DNA of 64,000 nt, taken from contig NZ_JASLGT010000032.1 in assembly GCF_030150205.1 (NCBI RefSeq), forward strand, positions 1-64,000, in the 5' to 3' direction. The position numbers and the translations under genes are program-made. The stretch's first letter is position 1. Every line of letters starts with the position of its first letter. Positions 1 to 7,814 of this stretch are shown piece by piece. The notes below the pieces were generated by a model. It saw nothing but the letters and a program-made list of their open reading frames with translations, was not told the DNA's origin and did no database searches. The DNA comes from Niabella sp. Lineage in GTDB: Bacteria; Bacteroidota; Bacteroidia; Chitinophagales; Chitinophagaceae.

Positions 1-139
1 GTTGTTTTACTGCCCCGGGGTTTTGGTAATATGACTCCAACGCGCGTACTAATGTGTTTTCTACATCGTCAAGGCTGTTGAATATTTTGTTGTGGAAATA
101 TTTCCGCCGAAGTTCTCTCCATAAAAGTTCAACCGGGTT
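1..139 (-). pseudogene. IS630-type transposase, C-terminal fragment (runs off window start)
   Basis: Read on the minus strand from 139, the frame begins NPVELLWREL and continues RRKYFHNKIFNSLDDVEN, then VRALESYYQNPGAVKQ, and runs off position 1. The NPVE..W..L element followed by a basic helix and a coiled tail is the usual end of IS630-family transposases, which are DDE enzymes. Everything upstream of the NPVE motif is missing: at 140 the sequence turns into an inverted copy of itself, and the frame reaching 139 from that side has stops. I therefore call it a broken remnant. The family assignment comes from motif memory and has not been searched. Confidence 0.6.
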
Positions 140-209
140 GACGATGTAGAAAACACATTAGTACGCGCGTTGGAGTCATATTACCAAAACCCCGGGGCAG
201 TAAAACAAC
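1..209. repeat. Perfect 70-bp inverted repeat (1-70 / 140-209) with 69-bp spacer
   Basis: Bases 1-70 and 140-209 are exact reverse complements over all 70 positions. Similarity continues weakly into the spacer: about 9 of the next 12 positions match. The arms lie inside transposase coding sequence, so they are not the terminal inverted repeats of an IS. Either an inverted duplication took place within an IS remnant, or this is a fold-back artefact at a sequence end. Confidence 0.9.
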
Positions 210-253
210 TATCAAAAGGATATGACTATTTTAGTAATAATGATAGCGGTTAA
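140..253 (+). pseudogene. Inverted second copy of the IS630-type transposase C-terminus
   Basis: The first 70 bases are the exact reverse complement of 1-70. They read DDVENTLVRALESYYQNPG in frame, then continue AVKQ and LSKGYDYFSNNDSG to a TAA at 251-253, so this copy carries the natural end of the protein. In frame upstream there is only NRV and then a stop at 122-124, so there is no start and no catalytic domain. It cannot encode a working transposase. Confidence 0.6.
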
Positions 254-683
254 TTATTAGGCTTGTTTTTGATTATATACAGGAAGGAACTTTTTAGGAA
301 GTATAGAATGGCCTAAGATGAAAAATCTTGTCTGAGCGGTTACATGAATCGGTTCATTACTCCGCAGCTGGTTTCTTTATGCATCAACCTTTTAAATTTT
401 TGGGCTTGCCCGCCTTCTGTAAGCACCATTGTTCCCCCTTTTTTCACCGGTAACAAAAAGCGGCCCTGATCTCTTACCACATTTATTCATCTTTTTTGTT
501 TTTATGTGGAGAATATTGCACAGGTGATAGCGGCGATACCAAAAATATGATCCTGTTGCAATGGCTCATTTGCTGTCTTTCGTCAAAAAGAAAGAAGGAT
601 GGATACGTTTAAAGTGGTTAGGGCGGGCATTTAAGAACAATGGCAGACTTTTAGCAGGTAGATTTATAAAAAAATCAGGAGAT
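254..683. other. Non-coding stretch between IS remnant and mgtE
   Basis: No convincing gene, RNA or perfect promoter is seen. An open frame in phase with mgtE extends back to an ATG at 561, but the 41 extra residues are Lys/Arg/Trp-rich and unlike the usual start of MgtE proteins, so I treat 561-683 as leader. Confidence 0.4.
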
Positions 684-2069
684 ATGTCCCAGGAACCCGA
701 ATGGAAAGACCTTGCAACACAAATTAAAGCCCTGCTATCGGATGAGAAGCGCGAGAATGAAGATGAAGTGATCAAAACTATATTGCAGGAGCAGACGGCT
801 GCAAATGTGGCACTTGTTATGGAAGAGCTTTCGCCTGAACAATCGGCACGTGTATTTGAGGCACTTGATATGCCCATGACAACCGATGTATTGGTAAAGC
901 TGGAACCGGAAAGAACCAATAAGATACTGGCATTGCATCCCGAAAAGCTGATCAACCTGCTGGATGCGTTGCCTCCCCGCGAAGCAGCTGCACTCATCAC
1001 CGATATTCCATCCCGGTTAAATACCTATTTAAAAAAGAAAATAAGGGACTCTGCCGCAGTGGAAGAAGCGCAGTTGCGGCGCTCTTATCCCAAGGGATCG
1101 GTCGGACGGCTAATGACCACTTATTTTGTCCGCCTGCAAAAAGGCATTTCAGTTGCAGAAGGGATCCGGATCGTTAAGTATACCGATCCGGAAGTGGATA
1201 TACCGGATGATATTTATATAGTGGAGAAAACAGCTGAAGCCTCAAAGTATACCCTTTTGGGTGTGATTTCTATAAGAGATTTGCTGATGTGTGACCCACA
1301 GACCAGGATTGAAGATGCTATGGAAAAAGAGGTGGTTTCGGTAATGGCAACGATTGATGAAACGGACGCTGCTGCCATTCTCTCTAAATATAAGTTTATG
1401 AGTTTACCCGTAACAGATGAGGAAGGGTATTTGATCGGGGTGGTACCTGCGGATGATTTAATGTCGATCATTGTAAACAGATCCCGAAGATTATATACGC
1501 AGGCTGTAGGTACGGATGCTGAAACGATGGAACAATTGACCCCGGTACAGGCGGCTAAATTGCGTGTTCCATGGTTGTTAGGAACGATGGTAATAGAACT
1601 GGTAGCCGGTATGATCATTTCGCATTACGATGCCGTTCTTCAGAAGATCATTTTGCTGACGTCGTTTATGCCCGTTATCTCCGCAATATCGGGCAATGTA
1701 GGATTACAGGCTGCCGCTATTACCGTAAGAGCACTTGATATGGAGTCAACCAATAAAAAAAATATCTGGGCATCGTTAAAGAAAGAGAGTTTAACAACCC
1801 TGTTAATGGCCATCGCATGTGGGGTTGTTTTAGGCACGATCGGTGCGATCTGGGCAAAGCATATCCCTTTTGGTATTGTAATCGGGATCGCGCTTACCTG
1901 TTCTATGCTTACCGCCGGTTTAATGGGAACGCTTATCCCTTCGGTTTCTAAAAAAATGGGATTTGATCCGGCTACAACAGCCGGTCCTTTTGAGACGGCC
2001 TTCCAGGATATTATCGGGTTTGCTGTATTTCTTGGCCTGGCAACCTTGCTTCAACACTGGATAATGTAG
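684..2069 (+). CDS. mgtE: MgtE-type magnesium transporter
   Basis: Inner-membrane Mg2+ channel of the MgtE family (family knowledge: a homodimer whose cytosolic domain closes the pore when Mg2+ is high). The predicted 461-residue protein has the family order: an MgtE_N helical domain (about 15-130), a CBS pair (about 135-260; the second CBS shows SLPVTDEEGYLIGVV), a connecting helix, then five membrane segments (about 285-460). GNVGLQAAAITVRA (near 335) and GFDPATTAGPF (near 425) match the conserved pore regions; the Asp of FDPA corresponds to the selectivity-filter Asp. I chose ATG 684 because it gives normal family length; ATG 561 would add 41 unusual basic residues. The gene appears monocistronic and its terminator was split by the insertion just downstream. 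Confidence 0.93.
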   Translation: MSQEPEWKDLATQIKALLSDEKRENEDEVIKTILQEQTAANVALVMEELSPEQSARVFEALDMPMTTDVLVKLEPERTNKILALHPEKLINLLDALPPREAAALITDIPSRLNTYLKKKIRDSAAVEEAQLRRSYPKGSVGRLMTTYFVRLQKGISVAEGIRIVKYTDPEVDIPDDIYIVEKTAEASKYTLLGVISIRDLLMCDPQTRIEDAMEKEVVSVMATIDETDAAAILSKYKFMSLPVTDEEGYLIGVVPADDLMSIIVNRSRRLYTQAVGTDAETMEQLTPVQAAKLRVPWLLGTMVIELVAGMIISHYDAVLQKIILLTSFMPVISAISGNVGLQAAAITVRALDMESTNKKNIWASLKKESLTTLLMAIACGVVLGTIGAIWAKHIPFGIVIGIALTCSMLTAGLMGTLIPSVSKKMGFDPATTAGPFETAFQDIIGFAVFLGLATLLQHWIM

Positions 2070-2105
2070 TGCCTTTGGGTCGATATCCCGTTGAGGGTTC
2101 AATTT

Positions 2106-2384
2106 GGTTCGTGTATGCACCCTAGCCGTCAACTTAACAGAAGACACTTACCAAAACAAGATATGCGTAGTCTGAAGGGCTACAATGTGAATAACTCCCG
2201 GCTGATGCTGGGAACCATGCACATTGTAGCCTTCGGGTACTTTAGCAACGACTATAGAAAAATCACTTCCGCACAAGCTCCCGAAATATGTCCACACGAT
2301 AGCCCCGCCAACGGAATCTGACAATGCAGCAATTTCTTCCGCTAACCCTTAAGTTGACGGCTATGTGTATGCACGAACCTTTTT
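2106..2384 (+). terminator. Intrinsic terminator of mgtE, interrupted by an insertion
   Basis: Joining 2106-2120 to 2375-2384, i.e. removing the insertion and one target copy, restores GGTTCGTG-TATG-CACGAACC followed by TTTTT: a textbook 8-bp-stem terminator 36 bp after the mgtE stop. In the present sequence its two halves lie 244 bp further apart. The inverted repeats at the ends of the insertion extend the same stem, so a long hairpin ending in the T-run could still form. Confidence 0.65.
2121..2364. mobile_element. MITE-like 244-bp insertion with terminal inverted repeats and 10-bp target duplication
   Basis: The ends carry perfect 15-bp inverted repeats: TAGCCGTCAACTTAA at 2123-2137 and its complement at 2349-2363. 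The element is flanked by the direct repeat GTGTATGCAC (2111-2120 and 2365-2374), as expected for a target-site duplication. Inside is a second hairpin, 2174-2189 with 2220-2234 (GGCTACAATGTG / CACATTGTAGCC), enclosing a smaller one. No coding sequence for a transposase is present, so it would have to be mobilised in trans. A 10-bp duplication fits IS4/IS231-type transposases (family knowledge), but the parent element is not in this window. Confidence 0.7.
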
Positions 2385-2750
2385 ATTGCAGACTGTCGTA
2401 TGACCCTTCTGAATCTGTATAAAGCTGCGGGAAATATACCTGCCGGAGCTGCAGATGACACCTCAACACAAGCATCGGTTATCGCTTAAAGTGGATGAAA
2501 CTGCATGCCATAAAATTTTCAGCCCGATCAGTACAAGGCAGGTCAGTAAAGAAAAAATAACATACTACATTCACATTAGATAACGGCAAAACTAATTTTT
2601 TGAATGAGGGGTAACGGTTGCAGAAGATAACTTCTTGGGATCGGTGCATAAAAAATGTGCTGTGCAGCGCCATGGGTAAAGTACGAACCGCGCCTGCATC
2701 GTTAAATGCCTGTGTTTAACCGGGCGTAACTCCAAAAGTAATGTAGTAAT
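2385..2750. other. Non-coding leader upstream of the first SusC gene
   Basis: About 365 bp with no gene that I can support. No sequence with both a TTG at -33 and a TAnnTTTG box is found; TAATTTTTTG near 2593 is only a loose match. The promoter of the 22-kb operon should lie here. Confidence 0.3.
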
Positions 2751-5700
2751 ATGAAAAAAAGGATAGTTATATTTTTCGTTTTGTTGTCTGCAATGACAGC
2801 TGCTTCCCAACTGGTACAGGGACAAATGATTCAGGGTACTGTAAAAGATGCAACCGGGCCGCTGGAAGAGGTTTCTGTATCTGTAAAAGACAGCAGCGGC
2901 ATCGGAACTGTTACGGATAAAGACGGTGTTTTTCGGATCAGTGCCAGGAGCGGGCAGACCCTCATTTTTTCACATACCGGGTATGAAAGCAAAGAATTGT
3001 TATTAAATGGCATTGGGGATGTAGTAGTTCTATTATCTGAAGACCGCAAGGGGCTGGAGGAGGTTGTTGTGGTAGGCTACGGAAAACAGCGGAAAGTGAC
3101 GCTAACCGGCGCGGTTGCTACGATCAGCGGATCCGAACTGACCAAACAATTGTCGCCCGATTTTGGTGCATCCTTAAAAGGATTGATACCGGGGCTTACG
3201 GTAGTGCAGGGAACCGGGATGCCCGGTGAGGATGACGCGGCACTATACCTGAGAGGTGTTGCTACAACAAATGGCGTAAATCCACTCATATTGATCGACG
3301 GGGTATTTGCTGAGATGAGCCGGTTACGTCAACTGGATCCGTTTTCAGTGGCCAGTGTCAGCGTTTTAAAAGATGCTTCTGCTACCGCAGTTTTTGGAGT
3401 GCGGGGCGCCAACGGTGTTATTATCGTTACTACAAAAAGAGGTGAAGCCGGAAAAGTATCCATTAGTGCATCTACGGAGCAAAGCCTTCAGCAGATGGCA
3501 TACCTGCCAGACAGGTTGCCTTCTTATGAATATGTGCATTTGCGTAATGAGGCATTGACCAATGATGGTATGCCGGCGGAGTACAGCGCCGCAGACATTG
3601 CCAAATATGAAAGCTGGAAAACCGGGAACCCCGCAGATCCGTATTGGTATCCGGATAATAACTGGGTAAATATTTTGTTTAAAAAATACGCACCATTATC
3701 CCGTACAAATGTAAACCTGAGTGGGGGCACGGAGCGGCTGCGCTACTTTGCCAGTGTGGGCTATCTCACACAGTCGGGTTTATTCAATGTAGAACCTAAA
3801 TCGTATCTGAAATATGACGCGCAAACAAAAGTGAACCGTTATAATTTCCGTGCAAATGTTGATTTTGATGTAACAAAGGCTATAAAGTTATATGCCAACC
3901 TTTCGGGAGATATAGAACGCGTAAACAACTCCAACCTGCTGAACGGACAATTTGGTTTTGCTACATTGTTTGTAAATGCTTTAACAAGCAGGCCAACCGA
4001 TGTGGGGCCGCTATCAAAAGACGGTGTTCCCGTATATATGAATAGCGAGCTGCAGCCACTGTCGGCGGGCAGGATTGTGGCAGACAAATATGGCACGGGT
4101 TCTTCTTATGGGGATCTGAACAGAAGCGGATACACATTAGGCACCCGCTCTGGCTTTGATGGAAAATTCGGGCTGGATTATAATTTGGATGCCATTACCC
4201 CGGGGCTCAAATTTGGCGCTTCGGCGGCACTTACCTCACTGGGCTCAACCCGGATGACGGCTTCCAAAAATTATGTGGTATTCAATTACCAGGATATTAC
4301 GCTGAACAACGAACCCCGGAGAGTATACGTCATCAACCGTGGAAATGAAACGGAGGATAATCCCCTGTCGCTTAGTAAATCATCTGCAAGCTCTATGCGG
4401 GTAAACCTGCAGGGGCAGTTTAATTATGCCCGGAATTTTGGAAAGCATGCCATAGGCGGCCTGGTATTATTTCAGCGGGATTATTGGGAGGCCGGAGAGG
4501 GCTCGGGTTATGAAGCACCCTACCTGCCCTTTAATATATTGGGTTTATCGGGCCGGGCCACTTATGGATATGACAACCGGTATTTGTTTGAGTTCAATGT
4601 GGGATATAATGGTTCTGAACAATTTTCTCCAAAGAAGCGATTCGGTTTCTTCCCGGCATTATCCGGAGGCTGGGTGGTTTCTAATGAGGCCTTTTTTAAA
4701 CAGGTGCGTTGGATCAATAACCTGAAATTCCGTTATTCCTACGGCTTTGTTGGAAATGATTTGCTCGGCACTTCAAGGTTCCTTTACCTGGATAATATTG
4801 TGATAGGTGGCACGGGCCTGTACGGAGGGGATGTGCCAACCCTGGGGGGCGCCGGCAATAAGATCAATGAAGTGATGATCGGCAATCCCAATATTACCTG
4901 GGAACGGGCAAAGAAGCAGAATGCCGGCTTGGATCTCTCATTTGTAAACGGGTTATCGTTAACCGCCGATTTTTACCGCGAAAACAGAACCGGTATTCTT
5001 TTAAGACCGCAAACCGTGCCCGATGTACTGGGGGTACCGCAAAGCGTATTGCCGGTACTGAATTTGGGCGAAATTGATAACAGGGGGATGGAGTTTTTAT
5101 TGGGATATAAGAAGCCGGTTTCAAAAGATTTTTCATTGAACACCAGTCTGAATTTTAGTTACAATAAAAATAAGGTGCTGTTTTATGATGAACCCCTGAG
5201 AGCACATGATTATGTGTATCGTAAACGGATTGAGGGCTTTTCGCTGGGGCAGCAATGGGGCTACCGCATCGACCGATCCGTTGATCCGGCCAAAGGAAAA
5301 GATGGCTCCGGATTTTTTAACAGTGCGGAAGATATTACAAAATCGGGGCTGAACTATTTGGTAGGAACACCCAGGCCGGGAGATTTTATTTACACCGATC
5401 AGAATGGAGATGGCATTATAGACGAAAAAGATATGGTACCCATCGGTAAGGCCAACCTGCCCAATATTTCTTATGGGATGCAGGTAGACCTCCGGTATAA
5501 AAATTTTGATTGTTCGTTGCTGATGCAGGGGGTAAGCAGTGCTTCAAAATATTATGAAGGTCCCGGGGTTTTTGAGGAAATGGGTTCGGCCAGTTTCTAT
5601 TCATGGCAATTAAACAGGTGGTCGGCAGAACGGTACCAGCAACATGAAACCATCAACCATCCCCGTCTTGCTACAACGGCCTCGTCCAGCCATATTCCAA

Positions 5701-5939
5701 ACGATTACTATATTATGAACACATCCTATTTACGCCTGCGCAATGTGGTACTGGGGTATACCATTCCCACCGGTGTTACCAAACGGTTTGCAAAGAGCGT
5801 GCGTATCTACGTAAATGCTACAAACCTGCTCACCTGGGATCAGCTCCGCATGGGCAGCTTTGATCCGGAGCAGGCCAATGGATTTGTATATCCGCTGATG
5901 AAAAACTATAACCTGGGTATTAATATCAATTTTAACTAA
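2751..5939 (+). CDS. SusC/RagA-family TonB-linked outer-membrane glycan transporter (pair 1)
   Basis: This 1062-residue protein forms the outer-membrane barrel that imports oligosaccharides using TonB energy, with its SusD partner as lid. A signal peptide (about 1-25, ending VQGQ) is followed by a carboxypeptidase-regulatory-like beta-sandwich (about 26-105), the EEVVVVGYG stretch typical just before the plug, a plug domain (about 115-230, with LRGV, LIDGV and GANGVIIVTTKRG), and the barrel, ending YNLGININFN. It has no N-terminal STN domain, so signalling to an anti-sigma factor is not expected. It is the first gene of a long same-strand operon; the SusD partner starts 21 bp downstream. The glycan cannot be read from the sequence, but the rhamnosidases behind it suggest a rhamnose-decorated substrate. 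Confidence 0.95.
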   Translation: MKKRIVIFFVLLSAMTAASQLVQGQMIQGTVKDATGPLEEVSVSVKDSSGIGTVTDKDGVFRISARSGQTLIFSHTGYESKELLLNGIGDVVVLLSEDRKGLEEVVVVGYGKQRKVTLTGAVATISGSELTKQLSPDFGASLKGLIPGLTVVQGTGMPGEDDAALYLRGVATTNGVNPLILIDGVFAEMSRLRQLDPFSVASVSVLKDASATAVFGVRGANGVIIVTTKRGEAGKVSISASTEQSLQQMAYLPDRLPSYEYVHLRNEALTNDGMPAEYSAADIAKYESWKTGNPADPYWYPDNNWVNILFKKYAPLSRTNVNLSGGTERLRYFASVGYLTQSGLFNVEPKSYLKYDAQTKVNRYNFRANVDFDVTKAIKLYANLSGDIERVNNSNLLNGQFGFATLFVNALTSRPTDVGPLSKDGVPVYMNSELQPLSAGRIVADKYGTGSSYGDLNRSGYTLGTRSGFDGKFGLDYNLDAITPGLKFGASAALTSLGSTRMTASKNYVVFNYQDITLNNEPRRVYVINRGNETEDNPLSLSKSSASSMRVNLQGQFNYARNFGKHAIGGLVLFQRDYWEAGEGSGYEAPYLPFNILGLSGRATYGYDNRYLFEFNVGYNGSEQFSPKKRFGFFPALSGGWVVSNEAFFKQVRWINNLKFRYSYGFVGNDLLGTSRFLYLDNIVIGGTGLYGGDVPTLGGAGNKINEVMIGNPNITWERAKKQNAGLDLSFVNGLSLTADFYRENRTGILLRPQTVPDVLGVPQSVLPVLNLGEIDNRGMEFLLGYKKPVSKDFSLNTSLNFSYNKNKVLFYDEPLRAHDYVYRKRIEGFSLGQQWGYRIDRSVDPAKGKDGSGFFNSAEDITKSGLNYLVGTPRPGDFIYTDQNGDGIIDEKDMVPIGKANLPNISYGMQVDLRYKNFDCSLLMQGVSSASKYYEGPGVFEEMGSASFYSWQLNRWSAERYQQHETINHPRLATTASSSHIPNDYYIMNTSYLRLRNVVLGYTIPTGVTKRFAKSVRIYVNATNLLTWDQLRMGSFDPEQANGFVYPLMKNYNLGININFN

Positions 5940-5960
5940 TTCGTTTTAAATACTGAACAA

Positions 5961-7772
5961 ATGATGCGCGCTGTATTGATGATCATAAGTCTTTGCTGTC
6001 TTATTTCCTGTAAGAAAGTGTTAGATGCCACACCTGATGGAAGGATCTCTTATGAAGATGTATTTCAGGATAAGGAAAAGGTGAAAGCGATGTTTAATAC
6101 CTGTTTTGATAACCTGCCGCTTAAAGGACTCAACTATTTCTTTTTTGCCAATAACCCGGTAGGGCTGTCGGATGAGTCCTGGTATACAAGAACCGATGGG
6201 CCGCTGGCGGATGCGTATAACGGAAGTATTACGGCGGCTAATAACAGCCTGGAAACAACCGACGTACTGGGCTTTCCCTGGGATGGTAATTACTGGGCTT
6301 CTTATTTTAAACAAATAAGACGGATCAATCTTTTCCTGCAAAATATTGGCCAGGCAAAAGTAGAGTCGGAGAAAGACCGGGAATGGTGGACGGCGGAAGC
6401 CCATTTATTAAGGGCCTATTTTTATATGGAACTGATCAAATGGTATGGCCCCGTTCCGTTAACCACCTCCGTAATGCAGGTAGGGGAAGATTATTCAGCA
6501 ATAAAGAAGGCGTCCTATGCCGACATCTGCCGCCAGATCGTGGCCGATTGTGATGTGGCCCTGGCTTCTGAAAACCTGCCCTGGCGCCTGACGGATGGCA
6601 ACCAGCAGAACCGGATGACCAAGGGGATTGCCGCTGCTTTACGGGGCCAGGCAGCATTGTATGCGGCCAGCCCGGCAAACAATGGCGGCGAAAATTTATG
6701 GGAATGGGCCTACCAGGTAAACAAGAAAAGCGTAGAGTTGCTGGTGCAAAACGGCTACCAGCTTTACACCGATTACCAGGTTGGCGGCAACTACAGCAGT
6801 GCTTACCAGGAATACTTTGCACAGAACCCCGACTATTCGGCTACCCCCAATGACAGGGAAACCATCATGGAGAACTTCAGAGCTTCTATGGATTTTTTTG
6901 ATATACAAACATTACCCATACTGGGCGGATCCTTTGCAGGTAATGTACCTACACAGGAGCTGATCGATGCCTATGATATGGCCGCAACCGGAAAGCCGGT
7001 GCTGGACCCGGTAAAGCCTTACCTGGATGAGCAGCATTTACAACCCAACTACCTGCCGGGGTCGGGATATGATCCTCAAAAGCCTTATGTGGGAAGAGAT
7101 CCCCGTTTTTATGCTTCCACATTTTATAATGGCAGTACCTATATCGTTGCGGGATATGGTTCTGATAATATTGCGCCTATAGAAACCTTTGTGGGAGGCA
7201 ACTGCGGCTTAAATTTAAACAACGCCAAACATACCCATACCGGTTACTATTCACGTAAGGCGTACTTCACGCTTTACTGGCCGGCCGTATTTCGTTTTGT
7301 AGATGGAAAGCCCCGTTTCTTCCGGCTGGGGCGGTCTTTTCTTGATCTGGCCGAGTGTGCTGCGGAGGCCGGCCATATAGCGGAGGCCATGGAATATGTA
7401 AATAAAATACGCCATCGTGCAGGGTTTAGCCCCGCTGTAGATAAGACCGCTTCATCCATTGAAGACGCCCGCACCATTGTGAGAAATGAAAGAAGAGTGG
7501 AGCTGGCCTATGAAGAGGCCCGCTACTTCGACGTACGTCGCTGGACGCCCCTGGAGCAGGACCTGAAGGAAGAGAAATTTGTTACAGGTATGCGGATTAC
7601 CAAAAATGGGGATGGCTCGTTTAAATACGATCGCTTTGTATTAGGAGGTGGCAACGGAGCTCCCAGTAAATCCAACTATCAGAAGAAATGGCACTTTTAT
7701 CCCATTCCCCAAAAAGAAGTGATAAAACTGGAAGCCGCCACCAAACAGGTATGGCAAAACAAAGGCTGGTAA
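5961..7772 (+). CDS. SusD/RagB-family surface glycan-binding lipoprotein (pair 1)
   Basis: Outer-membrane lipoprotein that captures glycan and caps the SusC barrel encoded just upstream. The 603-residue product has a lipobox with Cys17 (LISCKK), the SusD-type start (VLDATPDGRISYEDVF), the TPR-like middle (AEAHLLRAYFYMELIKWYG) and the family's C-terminal signature NERRVELAYEEARYFDVRRW with a final WQNKGW. Length and layout are normal for the family. It is translated 21 bp after its SusC and is followed 42 bp later by a second SusC/SusD pair, which points to tandem duplication with divergence. Confidence 0.94.
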   Translation: MMRAVLMIISLCCLISCKKVLDATPDGRISYEDVFQDKEKVKAMFNTCFDNLPLKGLNYFFFANNPVGLSDESWYTRTDGPLADAYNGSITAANNSLETTDVLGFPWDGNYWASYFKQIRRINLFLQNIGQAKVESEKDREWWTAEAHLLRAYFYMELIKWYGPVPLTTSVMQVGEDYSAIKKASYADICRQIVADCDVALASENLPWRLTDGNQQNRMTKGIAAALRGQAALYAASPANNGGENLWEWAYQVNKKSVELLVQNGYQLYTDYQVGGNYSSAYQEYFAQNPDYSATPNDRETIMENFRASMDFFDIQTLPILGGSFAGNVPTQELIDAYDMAATGKPVLDPVKPYLDEQHLQPNYLPGSGYDPQKPYVGRDPRFYASTFYNGSTYIVAGYGSDNIAPIETFVGGNCGLNLNNAKHTHTGYYSRKAYFTLYWPAVFRFVDGKPRFFRLGRSFLDLAECAAEAGHIAEAMEYVNKIRHRAGFSPAVDKTASSIEDARTIVRNERRVELAYEEARYFDVRRWTPLEQDLKEEKFVTGMRITKNGDGSFKYDRFVLGGGNGAPSKSNYQKKWHFYPIPQKEVIKLEAATKQVWQNKGW

Positions 7773-7814
7773 TCAAACATACAGGTCTTAACGGCTAATG
7801 ATAATAAGATAATA

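Noticed and set aside
561..683. N-terminal extension of MgtE from ATG 561
   Set aside because: Adds 41 basic residues not typical of the family; ATG 684 gives normal length. It cannot be fully excluded without start mapping.
2091..2321. 76-codon open frame over the MITE-like element
   Set aside because: It starts in mgtE's 3' flank, crosses the target duplication and inverted repeats, and shows no protein-like composition or homology.
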